The translations under genes and the position numbers were made by a program. A stretch of 64,000 nt of DNA from an uncultured Bacillota bacterium (GTDB lineage Bacteria > Bacillota_I > Bacilli_A > RFN20 > CAG-826). Below are positions 42,212-51,597 of the stretch, piece by piece. The stretch spans positions 1 through 64,000 of the forward strand of contig CASEFL010000006.1 in the NCBI GenBank assembly GCA_949287245.1. The letters are read 5' to 3'. Every line of letters begins with the position of its first letter. The stretch's first letter is position 1. The notes under the pieces were generated by a model. That model was given only the letters and a program-made list of their open reading frames with translations. It did no database searches and was not told where the DNA came from.

Positions 42212-43033
42212 ATGGCAGAAGAATGTAATCACCACTGCGAAGGGTGCTCCGTTGAAGGCTGCAGTTCGCGAATTGAAAAATTAAAACCCCATGCTTTATC
42301 GCATATTGGCAAAATTATTGCTGTTTGTTCCGGAAAAGGTGGTGTCGGAAAATCGATGGTCACCAGTTTACTAGCGGTATCTTTAAAGAATCAAGGAAAG
42401 AAAGTAGCGATTTTAGATGCGGATGTTACCGGTCCTTCTATCCCCCAAGCCTTTGGTTTTAAAGGATATGTAGCCCAAGGCTCTGAGGAAGGGATATATC
42501 CTGCTATCACAAAAGAAGGAATTGCCATGATGTCCGCTAATCTTTTAGTGGATGATCCCTCCACTCCTATCATCTGGCGGGGCGCTCTTCTTTCTTCTTT
42601 TGTTGGGCAACTTTTTACGGATGTTATTTATGGCGATATTGATGTTTTGTTAATTGATATGCCGCCTGGAACCGGAGATGTTCCTCTTACCATTTTCCAA
42701 CAAATTAACATGGATGGAGTCATTATGGTTTCTTCCCCTCAAGATTTGGTTTCCTTAATTGTGGAAAAAGCGGTGAACATGGCCAAAATGATGGACATTC
42801 CTCTTCTTGGATTAGTGGAAAATATGTCATATATCACTTGTCCCCATTGTGAAGAAAAGATTTATCCTTTTGGAAAAGGAAAATCCGCGGAAGTGGCAAA
42901 AAAATACGGAATTAAGCTTTTAGACGAACTTCCCATTAAAGAAGAAGTTCGAATGCTGGTCGATGAAGGAAAAATCGAAGAATATCAAGGAGATATGCTC
43001 AAAAATACCGTTGAGGCAATTCTTTCTTTATAA
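42212..43033 (+). CDS. mrp: Mrp/NBP35-type P-loop ATPase (Fe-S carrier)
   Basis: 273 aa. The N-terminal CNHHCEGCSVEGC resembles the Cys-rich segments of NBP35-like proteins. Deviant Walker A GKGGVGKS (41-48), VAILDADVTGPSIPQAFG, LIDMPPGTGD (Walker B/switch), and VENMSYITCPHCEEK, the CxxC that holds a bridging cluster. It transfers or assembles Fe-S clusters in the cytoplasm. SD AGAGG and a separate TATAAT are visible upstream. Confidence 0.92.
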   Translation: MAEECNHHCEGCSVEGCSSRIEKLKPHALSHIGKIIAVCSGKGGVGKSMVTSLLAVSLKNQGKKVAILDADVTGPSIPQAFGFKGYVAQGSEEGIYPAITKEGIAMMSANLLVDDPSTPIIWRGALLSSFVGQLFTDVIYGDIDVLLIDMPPGTGDVPLTIFQQINMDGVIMVSSPQDLVSLIVEKAVNMAKMMDIPLLGLVENMSYITCPHCEEKIYPFGKGKSAEVAKKYGIKLLDELPIKEEVRMLVDEGKIEEYQGDMLKNTVEAILSL

Positions 43034-43366
43034 AAAACGCATCCAAAGATAATAAAGAACAAGAAGAAGTGTTAAAAGAAGTAAAAAACTAGAGTAAACA
43101 AGGATTCCTATCGATATTATTTTTTGATAGGAATTTTCTTTTTTGTGCTTAAGAGTAAAGAAAAGAGAAGGGAAGAAAGATAAAAGCGCGAAAAGTGGAG
43201 TGCTTAAAATATAAAAAGCAATCACGTAAGACATATAAAAGAAACTGCTATTATGACTATAAGCAAAAATGAAGATCGAAATGATATTCAAAAGAAAAGT
43301 TATCGAAAGATAACTCCCCATAAAAAGAACGGCAAGAATAAAGGATAGGGAATACTTCTTTTTCAT
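43028..43366 (-). CDS. small membrane protein of unknown function
   Basis: 112 aa with about three or four hydrophobic helices (FILAVLFMGSYLSITFLLNI, FYILSTPLFALLSFFPSLFF, GILVYSSFLLLLTLLLVLYY). It overlaps the end of mrp on the opposite strand by six bases. Possibly a companion of the adjacent XRE and membrane genes. Confidence 0.6.
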   Translation of the reverse strand: MKKKYSLSFILAVLFMGSYLSITFLLNIISIFIFAYSHNSSFFYMSYVIAFYILSTPLFALLSFFPSLFFTLKHKKENSYQKIISIGILVYSSFLLLLTLLLVLYYLWMRFL

Positions 43367-43384
43367 TTTTTTATAACAAAAATG

Positions 43385-43717
43385 TTATTTCTCCTTTTTT
43401 GAATAATTTTGAAACAAAATTGTCGCAAGACGTGCCTTTTCCTCCTCTTTTAAAGAAGGCGCAGTTTTTTCTAAAAGAGTTTTTGTTATAAGAAAGGGAG
43501 AAGATAACTCTTCTTTTTCATTAAACAACTGTTCAGGAGAAATTTCTAAAGCCTCCATCAATAAAAGTAACGTAGAAACTTTTATATCACTTCCTTCACT
43601 TAACAGTCGGTTCAAGGTTGTAATGGGAATTCTTGTCTTGAAAGAAAGGTCACGCTGCGACAAATGGAGATCTTCCATTCTTTGTTTAATTTTTTCAATG
43701 ATGAATCCTGATTTCAT
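43385..43717 (-). CDS. XRE-family DNA-binding regulator
   Basis: 110 aa. Helix-turn-helix at residues 5-60 (EDLHLSQRDLSFKTRIPITT, LNRLLSEGSDIKVSTLLLLM) and a helical C-terminus of 50 residues. It overlaps the preceding membrane-protein gene at ATGA, and a second membrane protein follows. Such XRE plus small membrane protein groups are frequent in Bacillota; target unknown. Confidence 0.8.
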   Translation of the reverse strand: MKSGFIIEKIKQRMEDLHLSQRDLSFKTRIPITTLNRLLSEGSDIKVSTLLLLMEALEISPEQLFNEKEELSSPFLITKTLLEKTAPSLKEEEKARLATILFQNYSKKEK

Positions 43718-44055
43718 AAATAAGAAGAAATAATCCCAAAGAGAAAATAACCTGCACTTGCTAAGGAAACAAGAAAAGAAAAAATGCTTAATGCAAGAAC
43801 AACGTATTTAATGCGACTTGGTAGGTTTCGCCATTGAATAAAATAGGAAAACCCAAAAATGGAAGTAAGAAGAAAAAAGAGAAAAGTGAAAAGAGGAATA
43901 AAGAAAAGGACACCGGCCAGTAAAATCCCCCAGTTTCCACCGATTGCACCACCATAATGAACAATGAGGCAAAGGGCAATAAATCCAAGAATAGAGAAGC
44001 AAAGAAACACCCAAAAAAGGATAAAAGAAATCTTCTTACTCCCTCTTTCTTCCAT
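43714..44055 (-). CDS. small three-helix membrane protein
   Basis: 113 aa: helices at about 8-30, 40-68 and 82-110, with a Gly-rich first loop (HYGGAIGGNWG) and a short basic loop (IQWRNLPSRIKY). First gene of a two- or three-gene unit with the XRE regulator. It probably starts leaderless, with TATATA six bases before the ATG and no SD. Confidence 0.65.
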   Translation of the reverse strand: MEERGSKKISFILFWVFLCFSILGFIALCLIVHYGGAIGGNWGILLAGVLFFIPLFTFLFFLLTSIFGFSYFIQWRNLPSRIKYVVLALSIFSFLVSLASAGYFLFGIISSYL

Positions 44056-44061
44056 ATATTT

Positions 44062-44067
44062 TATATA
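44062..44067 (-). promoter_or_regulatory. -10 box of a leaderless transcript
   Basis: Minus-strand TATATA, then AAATAT and ATG. Confidence 0.45.
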
Positions 44068-44154
44068 ATCAAAATGAGAGAAAACCTCAATATTTATCCA
44101 AATCTTTTTTGAAAAATCATAAAAAAGATTGCTCTTTTGCGTAGATTTTAAAAA

Positions 44155-44172
44155 AAGCGGGCGAACCCGCTT
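44155..44172 (-). terminator. terminator of the tandem lipoprotein operon
   Basis: Stem AAGCGGG/CCCGCTT on the minus strand with loop TTCG, followed by TTTTT. Confidence 0.9.
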
Positions 44173-44175
44173 TTG

Positions 44176-46347
44176 TTAATATCCTACTTTCTCATCAATA
44201 ATCGTTTGTAAATCATCAACGCGGCTACTTGCCTCTAAAGTGAAGGGATCATCCGGTGAGTCATAGAAAACAATGCTTACTTCTAATGTATTGTTGGTTA
44301 ATACAGAAATAGAATGAATTTTTGCCTCGCCATACCCTGGTTCCTGATCATAGGTAAGAGAAATCGCTAAAGTGTTTTCGTCAATCGTGTAATGAAAATT
44401 TACGATTTCTTCAAAAGACCAAGCATAATCGTATGTCATATAGTCAAATTCATACGTTCCATAAACATAAGAACCGGTTCCGTCTTCATTAAAGTTCATG
44501 TAGAAAGCATCTTTTTCCGAATACCCACCATCTTCATAACTCATAGTAGAGGAAAGTAAGGTTGATAAAACATCTTCATAGTTTGGAGCTTGTATCACTT
44601 CAAAGGTAACAGAGGTAGAAATTGTTTCATCAATTAAGGAGGTAATCTTTAAGGTAACTTCTCCGATAGAAACACCAGTAAGAGTTGTGGTGTTATCTTC
44701 ATTTTTAGAAATAGTAACCTCTCCAAGACTACTTTCATCTATCTCTACCTTATAAGAGTTATCTGCGGCAGTTGGTGTGACATTAACGGATAAAGTTAAG
44801 TTACTACCAACAAATACCGAGTTTGAAGATAATGTAGCAGAAATTTTTGTGGGTTTTGGAGTAAGGGCATGAAGAGAAATTTCTTTTATCTCTCCTACCC
44901 CATTATCAAAAAGTAAAGTGAAATCACCTTCTTTAAGAACAACGTAATTTCCAGAGTAACTTTCTTCAATGAAGCCTTCTTCTTTTGCCCCAACAAGAGT
45001 AGGCTTTATCAAATATGGATGAGAATCCGAAGAAAGAAATTGGAAAGATAAAGTAGAACCAACTTCTACTTCCCCGTTTTTCACTTCTTGTTTCTCTCCT
45101 CCTTCTTGGGTATAGAAAATGGATACCTCATAATTATCCATGGCATAATCATGAAGAGAGATAGGAGAAACTTCATAAGGTTTATAGCCTCTTACGGCAT
45201 CCATATGAACGCTTCCCTCCTTCGTAGGATTTTTCTCACTTATGGGCTTTCCTGTTGCTTGATCAAAATCCTCATAAGCATATTCTTCAACCGAAGCATC
45301 AAAGTTAGTTAAAAAGGCATCCCCATCGAAAGTTAAGGCAAGAGAATAATAAGTAATCCCCAAATAGTTATCATCGTACCCTGTTAAGGTTGTAACAAAA
45401 CTTTTTCTTGTTTCTAAATTAAGTTCGTTACGAATGGTAATCGCACTTAGGGCAGCATAGCCAGTGAAGCTTCCTTCATAAGCATCTTCATTAAAGAACT
45501 CCCCTAAAATTAAATTTGGGAAATCATAAGAAGAAATATTCTTTTCTGCTTCTTCTTTTAAGATTTCATTTGCAAGGAAAGATTCTTCCTCAACAATATT
45601 CTTTACTTCTAAGCTTTCACTTGCATAAGGCGCGCTAGAAGTGCTAGATAAAGAATTTCCTTCCCATAAGTAAACGTAGTAACGATTCTCTTCGATACCC
45701 CGGATTTCTTTTCGATATAGCGAGGTTTGTTGGTTTAAATCAGAACGATAATTTCCTTGAATAAGAAGATGATCTTGTCTTGCTTCAAGCGCATAAGAGA
45801 ATTCTCGATCATAATCATCAACAGGATGCACTTCATAATTTCCTTTTTGGAAATATTTTCCCGAAACCGCGGAAGATTGATTTAATAAAGCAACAACTTC
45901 ATCCACGGTTGATGGAATTAACTCTTGTGTAACTTCGCTTATTTCTAAAAGACCTTCTTCTCCAAGAGTATGTAAGCTTACTTTAAGAGTTACATCGCTT
46001 TTTGGCATATAGAAGTAATAAATACCATCACTTGGCGTTAAAACTTCCGTCCCTAAGGTCACTTTATCAAGACTAAAACGTTCTTCAATTTCTAAAGAGA
46101 AAGAAATTTTTGCCCCTTCTTGATAATAAGAATCGCTTGTTGGTTCCAAAATGGTAACTTTGGCGCCTTCCGGAACGTCAATGGTTAATAAATGACTCTC
46201 AACTACAGGCAAAGGAAGACTACTCTCTTCGGAAGAAGTATTGCTACTTGAAGAAGTATCCTTACTTATAGAGGAGGAAGAAGAACTCTCTCCACAAGAG
46301 GCAAGAAGAAATAAAGAAGCAATGACAACTAAGGGAAACTTTTTCAT
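44176..46347 (-). CDS. serine-rich lipoprotein with an Ig-like domain
   Basis: 723 aa from the ATG after GGAG; a longer in-frame start would spoil the lipobox LASCGES. A Ser-rich linker (SSSSSISKDTSSSSNTSSEE) and a beta-rich body are followed by a BIG2-like domain at about 540-625 (ISATLSSNSVFVGSNLTLSV, NEDNTTTLTGVSIGEVTLKI). Family otherwise unknown; likely cell-surface. It lies 11 bp after a second lipoprotein gene of similar plan. Confidence 0.75.
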   Translation of the reverse strand: MKKFPLVVIASLFLLASCGESSSSSSISKDTSSSSNTSSEESSLPLPVVESHLLTIDVPEGAKVTILEPTSDSYYQEGAKISFSLEIEERFSLDKVTLGTEVLTPSDGIYYFYMPKSDVTLKVSLHTLGEEGLLEISEVTQELIPSTVDEVVALLNQSSAVSGKYFQKGNYEVHPVDDYDREFSYALEARQDHLLIQGNYRSDLNQQTSLYRKEIRGIEENRYYVYLWEGNSLSSTSSAPYASESLEVKNIVEEESFLANEILKEEAEKNISSYDFPNLILGEFFNEDAYEGSFTGYAALSAITIRNELNLETRKSFVTTLTGYDDNYLGITYYSLALTFDGDAFLTNFDASVEEYAYEDFDQATGKPISEKNPTKEGSVHMDAVRGYKPYEVSPISLHDYAMDNYEVSIFYTQEGGEKQEVKNGEVEVGSTLSFQFLSSDSHPYLIKPTLVGAKEEGFIEESYSGNYVVLKEGDFTLLFDNGVGEIKEISLHALTPKPTKISATLSSNSVFVGSNLTLSVNVTPTAADNSYKVEIDESSLGEVTISKNEDNTTTLTGVSIGEVTLKITSLIDETISTSVTFEVIQAPNYEDVLSTLLSSTMSYEDGGYSEKDAFYMNFNEDGTGSYVYGTYEFDYMTYDYAWSFEEIVNFHYTIDENTLAISLTYDQEPGYGEAKIHSISVLTNNTLEVSIVFYDSPDDPFTLEASSRVDDLQTIIDEKVGY

Positions 46348-46358
46348 ATCAACTCCAT

Positions 46359-48233
46359 TTATGCAGTAACCTTGCTTAAATCGCAAGAAAGCCAGAAAGT
46401 CCAGTAATCTGGATCACTAAATTGTAAATCAAGATGCGCACTGGTGCCATTTGCGTCAAATGTTGCATGGTTATTATCATAAACATAATCAAAGACATCG
46501 GTGCTAAAAGAAATAGTAGAAATCGAAATCTCGACCGTTTCAATGTCATTTTCGCCTAAAGCCGGTTCAATTTTCCAATCAAACTCATAAGCTTTGCCTA
46601 CTTCAAAGGTAAAGCCGGTTCCTTCTTTATTTAAAGTAAAGGTGCCTTTATACGTTCCTTCCTCCGAACCAACTTCCTTTGTAAAGGTAATAGTAACGGC
46701 ATCTTCAATCGTTTCTGTATACCATTGATCGGGTAAATCCCCTGTCCATGTCCCATAAATCGAGTCAATGATTTCTTCACGCGTTAAAGCTTTTTCAATG
46801 ACAAACTCAAAGCGTTTGCTCATACTAGGATTTTCTTCTACATAAGCCTCAATATAAGCAGGACCCTCGGATAAATAAGTAACAAAATAATCTCCCTCTT
46901 CGTCTTTAGAAATTTTTACATTATCCGAAGAACGTAAGGCAACAATTTGCAAACTATTGCTTGGCTCAGCAATAAGAATGACAAAATCCGTCTCGCCTAC
47001 ATACATATGCGTGCTGGGAATATTTAATAAGATTTCGTCAATTGCAGGAGCAACTACAGTAACATCAATTGTTTTGGTAATACCTGATTCACTACGGACG
47101 GTTAAAGTAGAAGTTCCCACACCGATAGCCTTCACCGAACAATCTCCATCCGTATAGGTTATGATTTTAATGACTTCTTCATTACTCGAATCAATAACGG
47201 TTAAATCAGTGTCTAAGGCTTTCTCAGGAGTAGTGTTTCCCGCGACCGCCTCTAAATAACAATCATAAGGAAAAGAAGTGGCCTCTACTTCGTATCGCTC
47301 CGAAGATAGTTCATCATACCAATATAAAGTCGGTGTGTAGTCGGTTAAGAAATAATCAAGAGGATTGAGTGGTACAAGTGTGTCACTTGACTCTACTTTC
47401 TCTCCATAAGTAATGACAAAGTTTTCTGAATAAGATTCTACAGGCGTCCCAATTAAACTTCCATCCTCTAATCCAAGGCATTCATATTCACAGGTAAACT
47501 CACTAATTTGTCCAGAAGCATTGATTGCTAAAGTAAAAGAAGCGGTGTTTTCAAATTGATAACCACTTAAATTTTCATTCCACTTCTCCGCATGACGATA
47601 AATTTCTTCGTTATATTCGTTTCTTGTTGGAACAATATCATCAAAGCCAGCAACAACGCGGCTCGCAAAATAGGCTTCATAGAAGGAAACAAATTTTGAA
47701 ATGACATTCGTGCTGGTAATTAATTCAACTTGCCCAGGAAGGAAGGCAGAAACCGCATCTTTTCTCGCACTATCATTATCTTTACCCGTAGCATAATCGG
47801 TCACTTGATAAAGGGTGTCATCAATGACTTTTGCAAGAAATTCATAATCATCTTCTTCCGTTTCATTTAATTCTGGGAAATATTCATCCACGGATTCCAC
47901 CTTTTGATGCCCAGAAACATATAAAACATCATCTGCGTAAGCGTGTCCTTCTTCCGTGATGGTCGTGGTAGTTGTTAATAAAGAAACATCCACCGCCTTT
48001 GAATTTCTTTCGTATTTTGTTGCGGAGGCAATCTCTTGATCTATCCCCTCTCCGGCAACATAGTCCATTAGATCAGTTAAAGTAGTAAACGTAGGACGAG
48101 AGGGAGTACTACTTGTAGAAGAAGAGACACTAGAAGAAGGATTTGTCGCACTGCTCGTATTACTAATTCCTTCATCAGTACAACCAGCAAAAAGCAAGGT
48201 TAAGGCAGGAAGAATCATCCATATTTTTTTCAT
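46359..48233 (-). CDS. serine-rich lipoprotein with an Ig-like domain
   Basis: 624 aa. Lipobox LFAGCTDEG, Ser-rich linker, then ADDVLYVSGHQKVESVDEYF, and BIG2-like repeats at about 330-480 (CSVKAIGVGTSTLTVRSESG, LNIPSTHMYVGETDFVILIA). The C-terminal 110 residues are beta-rich (GTWTGDLPDQWYTETIED) and resemble the end of the downstream neighbour. First gene of a two-gene operon; SD GGAG. Function unknown. Confidence 0.75.
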   Translation of the reverse strand: MKKIWMILPALTLLFAGCTDEGISNTSSATNPSSSVSSSTSSTPSRPTFTTLTDLMDYVAGEGIDQEIASATKYERNSKAVDVSLLTTTTTITEEGHAYADDVLYVSGHQKVESVDEYFPELNETEEDDYEFLAKVIDDTLYQVTDYATGKDNDSARKDAVSAFLPGQVELITSTNVISKFVSFYEAYFASRVVAGFDDIVPTRNEYNEEIYRHAEKWNENLSGYQFENTASFTLAINASGQISEFTCEYECLGLEDGSLIGTPVESYSENFVITYGEKVESSDTLVPLNPLDYFLTDYTPTLYWYDELSSERYEVEATSFPYDCYLEAVAGNTTPEKALDTDLTVIDSSNEEVIKIITYTDGDCSVKAIGVGTSTLTVRSESGITKTIDVTVVAPAIDEILLNIPSTHMYVGETDFVILIAEPSNSLQIVALRSSDNVKISKDEEGDYFVTYLSEGPAYIEAYVEENPSMSKRFEFVIEKALTREEIIDSIYGTWTGDLPDQWYTETIEDAVTITFTKEVGSEEGTYKGTFTLNKEGTGFTFEVGKAYEFDWKIEPALGENDIETVEISISTISFSTDVFDYVYDNNHATFDANGTSAHLDLQFSDPDYWTFWLSCDLSKVTA

Positions 48234-48295
48234 ATTTTCTCCTTTGCGCGCAAAAACGCGGTAATTATAAAGTCTTTGTATCCTTTTTTAAAACA

Positions 48296-48844
48296 TTATC
48301 GAAAGTCACAGTCGGAAAGATGGTCATTTCGATATCCAATAGATTGTAAAAATGAATAACATAAGATAGGTCCAAGATAAGAAAAACCACGCTTTTTTAA
48401 ATCTTTTGCTAGCGCAAAAGAGGCTTCATCTTTTGTAGGAAAATTGTCCATCGAGGTTAGATGATGATCAATTGGCGTTATGTTTAAGGAATGTAAATAC
48501 TCATGAAAGGAAGAAAACTCCTTAAGGATTTTAAGAAAGGCTTGGGCGTTTTTCTTTAAAGAATGAATTTTTCCCTTATTTTGAATCATTCCCTCTAAGG
48601 AGAGGATGTGGGCTTCCTCTTCCCTTGTTAAGGAAGATAAATAAGAAAGATCAAAGTTTTTTGTCGCTTTCTTTAAAATTTCTTCCTTTTTTAAAACAAG
48701 ATTCCAGGAAAGGCCACAAGAGAACACCTCCATCATTAAATACATGAAAGCCTCTTGATCATTTTGATAAGGTTTCCCCCAACGGGTATCGTGATATTCT
48801 TGAAGAAGAGAGGAAGTATTACACCAAGGACATCGTTTTTTCAT
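48296..48844 (-). CDS. tag: DNA-3-methyladenine glycosylase I
   Basis: 182 aa. Zinc-binding Cys (RCPWC) and His (EYHDTRWGKP) at the N-terminus pair with HLSDC at the end. FSCGLSWNLVLKKEEI and EGMIQNKGKIHSLKKNAQAF form the helix-hairpin-helix fold; the aromatic/acidic pocket around the LSWN region fits Tag. It removes 3-methyladenine in base-excision repair. TATCCT lies six bases before the ATG without an SD. Confidence 0.93.
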   Translation of the reverse strand: MKKRCPWCNTSSLLQEYHDTRWGKPYQNDQEAFMYLMMEVFSCGLSWNLVLKKEEILKKATKNFDLSYLSSLTREEEAHILSLEGMIQNKGKIHSLKKNAQAFLKILKEFSSFHEYLHSLNITPIDHHLTSMDNFPTKDEASFALAKDLKKRGFSYLGPILCYSFLQSIGYRNDHLSDCDFR

Positions 48845-48850
48845 ATTTTT

Positions 48851-48856
48851 AGGATA
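48851..48856 (-). promoter_or_regulatory. -10 box of tag (leaderless)
   Basis: Minus-strand TATCCT followed by AAAAAT and ATG. Confidence 0.5.
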
Positions 48857-48859
48857 ACC

Positions 48860-49115
48860 GATTTTCTTGAAGAAAAATCGTGAAAAAGAAAGAAAATAGT
48901 TTTCGAAATCAACGTTCTTGAGTCGACACTAAAAATGAAACCGCTATCATTAAAAATAATTTTTTATTCGATAAACACTATACTTTATATTTTAATGAAA
49001 AATGGGAAACGCTTTCAGAAAAGCCTTTCATAAGCAGAGCTCTTGCAGTTGGTCATTTTCGTTATATATTGATGTTGCTTTTCCCAAAAAGAAAAGCGTG
49101 AAAGGAGGACAACTC
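48860..49115 (+). promoter_or_regulatory. long leader of the 49-aa gene
   Basis: A TATACT/TATATT promoter region near 48980-48993 is followed by about 120 nt before the gene. A hairpin GCTTTTC/GAAAAGC (loop of seven) sits directly in front of the SD, so it could gate translation. An upstream ATG reads 12 codons (MKNGKRFQKSLS) and may be a leader peptide. Not matched to a known regulatory RNA. Confidence 0.35.
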
Positions 49116-49265
49116 ATGAGAACGAATGTAGAAAATATGGAATCTCTTTCTTTCCCTCATGTGGAGCAAGGCGCCCTCTATAGTTTCAAACTTGAGGAAA
49201 TTGCTGCGCAGGGACCTCTATTCTCGGATGACGAAGAATATATTCCTGATCCAGAACTCCAATAA
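49116..49265 (+). CDS. 49-residue acidic protein of unknown function
   Basis: Starts seven bases after a perfect AAAGGAGG and ends 26 bases before a strong terminator, so expression is well supported. The peptide has no membrane helix and no Cys; its end is acidic (SDDEEYIPDPELQ). A longer in-frame reading from 49002 lacks an SD and is rejected. It could be a small regulator or a peptide precursor, but no modification genes are adjacent. Confidence 0.65.
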   Translation: MRTNVENMESLSFPHVEQGALYSFKLEEIAAQGPLFSDDEEYIPDPELQ

Positions 49266-49291
49266 TTGAGAAAAGATTAGATCCTTATATG

Positions 49292-49306
49292 GCCGCTTTT
49301 AGCGGC
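49292..49306 (+). terminator. terminator of the 49-aa gene
   Basis: Stem GCCGC/GCGGC with a 5-base loop and seven T residues. Confidence 0.9.
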
Positions 49307-49314
49307 TTTTTTTG

Positions 49315-50577
49315 TTATTTTTTATTTATCGCGCTTGTCTCGTATTGTTTCTTTTCTTCAAAACTTAACGAGGAATCGCGTTTTTTTGTAAGGAAATTCG
49401 TTCCTTCATGAACCAAAAACATAAGGGTTCCAAAAAGAAGAGGAATTAGAGGAAGAAGATAGAAAGCATCTCCTAAAGAGTTTGCCATTAATCCAAATAA
49501 AGGAGATAAAGCAAGATTCCCCATGTAGGCAATGCCCATTTGTAAAGACATAGCATCCTGCGAGAGTTTTTTCGAAAAGCGATAAGGCGTTAATAAAATG
49601 ATCGAAGGATAAATAGGCGCGCAGCCAAGACCAACAAGAATGATGCCGATAGCAGAAACAAGGTAATTCGTAGATAACAAAGCTAAGATAGACCCACATA
49701 AAAGAAGAACTTCCCCAATACGAATAAGGTTTTTCGGAGAAATTTTAAAAGAAATTAAACCGGATAAAAATCGCCCACAGGCAATTCCGATATAAAAACA
49801 TGACCCAAGGGTTGCTGCTAAAGAAGCATCACATTCCCGCGCATAAAAGAAAAAGCTTGGAGCCCAAAATCCCGTTGTTGTTTCAAGCCCACAATAACAG
49901 AAAAAACCAATGCAAGAAAAATAAAATAACGGGGTTTTAAAGAGTTTTTTAATATTTTCTTTGGGAGAAGAAGCTATCGCCTCTTCTTTTTCTTCTTCCT
50001 TTTTCTCCTTCTTTTTTGCTACTTTTTCCCATAAAGGAAGAGTAAGAAAAGTCAAAAGAAGAATACCAAATTGGAGGTAAGAAAGAACTTGCACACCAAG
50101 TTGCCAACCCTCTCCCGTCTTACTATCAATAAAAGCCCCAAGAAGAAGGGGGCTTGTTAAGGCGCCAATTCCCCAACTGCAATGAAGCCAGTTCATATGG
50201 ACCGCTTTATAGTGAAGCGCGACATAATTATTAATTGCCGCATCAATTCCCCCTGCCCCAAAGCCAAGAGGAATCGCTAAAAGATAAAAAATCCACCCGT
50301 AGTTTTGAGGAATAAAAGAATAAAGAAGCAATGCACAGGCAGTTAAGGCAATATTTCCAAAGATATAAAGGCCTACTTTCATTCGTCTTAAAAAGAAAGA
50401 CGAAAGAAGAGAAGAAAGAATGGTAAAAATAGAGACCACCATCGCAATATAACCACCGGCATCACTATCCATTCCCATAGATGTAGAGATGGCAGGAAAA
50501 CTACTTCCTAAGAAAGAATCCGGAAGTCCAAGCGAAATAAAAATACAATAAATAACAAGCAGCAAAGCGAGAGTCAT
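49315..50577 (-). CDS. major facilitator superfamily transporter
   Basis: 420 aa, 12 predicted membrane helices with a charged central loop (KVAKKKEKKEEEKEEAIASS). Family cues: LGLPDSFLGSSFPAISTSMG at the start and GFGAGGIDAAINNYVALHY in helix 4-5, which occur in MFS proteins of the fucose/glucose-permease (FucP-like) branch. Substrate not determinable. It overlaps the CBS-domain gene upstream by four bases (ATGA). Confidence 0.85.
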   Translation of the reverse strand: MTLALLLVIYCIFISLGLPDSFLGSSFPAISTSMGMDSDAGGYIAMVVSIFTILSSLLSSFFLRRMKVGLYIFGNIALTACALLLYSFIPQNYGWIFYLLAIPLGFGAGGIDAAINNYVALHYKAVHMNWLHCSWGIGALTSPLLLGAFIDSKTGEGWQLGVQVLSYLQFGILLLTFLTLPLWEKVAKKKEKKEEEKEEAIASSPKENIKKLFKTPLFYFSCIGFFCYCGLETTTGFWAPSFFFYARECDASLAATLGSCFYIGIACGRFLSGLISFKISPKNLIRIGEVLLLCGSILALLSTNYLVSAIGIILVGLGCAPIYPSIILLTPYRFSKKLSQDAMSLQMGIAYMGNLALSPLFGLMANSLGDAFYLLPLIPLLFGTLMFLVHEGTNFLTKKRDSSLSFEEKKQYETSAINKK

Positions 50578-50999
50578 AAAGAAAAGTTTTTCTCAGGAAG
50601 TAAAGCATTCATGACTTTTTTTCTGGTAACAATGCCAATAAAAACCCCTTGATCATCAATAACAGGGGCAAAGTTTTGATCAAGCATCCGATCATATAAA
50701 GAATGGATATCTTCGCTTATCCCAATTGCCTTTATTTCTCTTGAAGGAAGGATGGAAGATAAAGGACATTGTTCAAGTGCTTTAAAAGAAAGGTGATTTT
50801 CTGCTAAATAATAAAGGAAATCCCCTTCTCTTAAAGAATAACAATATTTCCCTGTTTCCCGTTCAATAACAGGAATCATGCTGTACCGTTTTTCTCGCAT
50901 CTTTTCAATCGCTTGACGGACAGTAAAATCGGAATACAAATATTCAACGAAATTTTTCGGCGTCAGAAGTAACAAAATATTCGGGGTTATATTTTTCAT
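50574..50999 (-). CDS. CBS-domain pair protein
   Basis: 141 aa. Two CBS motifs: residues 15-70 (YSDFTVRQAIEKMREKRYSM, IPVIERETGKY) and 85-140 (DIHSLYDRMLDQNFAPVIDD, GIVTRKKVM). CBS pairs bind adenine nucleotides and regulate transport or enzymes. It overlaps the MFS gene, suggesting it senses energy state for the transporter or is simply co-expressed. Short N-terminal extension only. Confidence 0.85.
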   Translation of the reverse strand: MKNITPNILLLLTPKNFVEYLYSDFTVRQAIEKMREKRYSMIPVIERETGKYCYSLREGDFLYYLAENHLSFKALEQCPLSSILPSREIKAIGISEDIHSLYDRMLDQNFAPVIDDQGVFIGIVTRKKVMNALLPEKNFSL

Positions 51000-51043
51000 C
51001 TTCTATAGTCTACACGAGAATAGAAAAGGGAGAGAAAAAAATA

Positions 51044-51535
51044 TCAATCTTCCCTTCTTTTTTCTCTTCGATAATGGATTAAATAACGGATGCTGCGAAC
51101 AACTTCTTCTACGGATAAAATGAACACTCCTAAAGAAATCATAGTAATAATAAAAGTGTTCCATTCAAATTCATCAAAGGCCAAAATAATGAGAAAAGCG
51201 AGGAAAAAGACTAACGCGATCAAACCTAAAATTACATAAATGACAATATGGGCAATCGCTCTTGTAGGACTTAATGTCCGCTTTTTGGTGTCTACAATCC
51301 CACTTGGAGAAGAATCTTTTAAAGAACCTTCATAAGTCGATTTTGATTCCATTAAATCTTCAATCTGACAGTTTAAAACTTTTGAAAGGAGAGAATACTC
51401 TTCCGCAACGGGTAAAGAGGCTCCACTTTCAAGTTCTTCGATTCTTTCAAAAGATAAGCCAGAACGGCGAGAAAGTTCTTCTAAAGAAAGGTGCATAGCC
51501 TGTCTTTTTGCCTTAATTTTTTCTCCACTTGTCAT
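51044..51535 (-). CDS. XRE regulator with two membrane helices
   Basis: 163 aa. Helix-turn-helix in residues 5-62 (MHLSLEELSRRSGLSFERIE), a linker, then two membrane helices at about 93-118 and 125-145 and a basic end (RYLIHYRREKRRED). Membrane-tethered XRE proteins of this kind are common small regulators in Bacillota. It has an AAGG just before the ATG. It is divergent from a broken lipoprotein gene. Confidence 0.82.
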   Translation of the reverse strand: MTSGEKIKAKRQAMHLSLEELSRRSGLSFERIEELESGASLPVAEEYSLLSKVLNCQIEDLMESKSTYEGSLKDSSPSGIVDTKKRTLSPTRAIAHIVIYVILGLIALVFFLAFLIILAFDEFEWNTFIITMISLGVFILSVEEVVRSIRYLIHYRREKRRED

Positions 51536-51597
51536 ACCTTAGTTTACCTATCTTTTCTAGGAAAAGAAATGCATAATAAAGGAGTTTTGAACGAATT

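Noticed and set aside
49002-49265. 87-residue version of the small protein
   Set aside because: The earlier ATG has no SD, whereas an ideal SD precedes the internal ATG at 49116.
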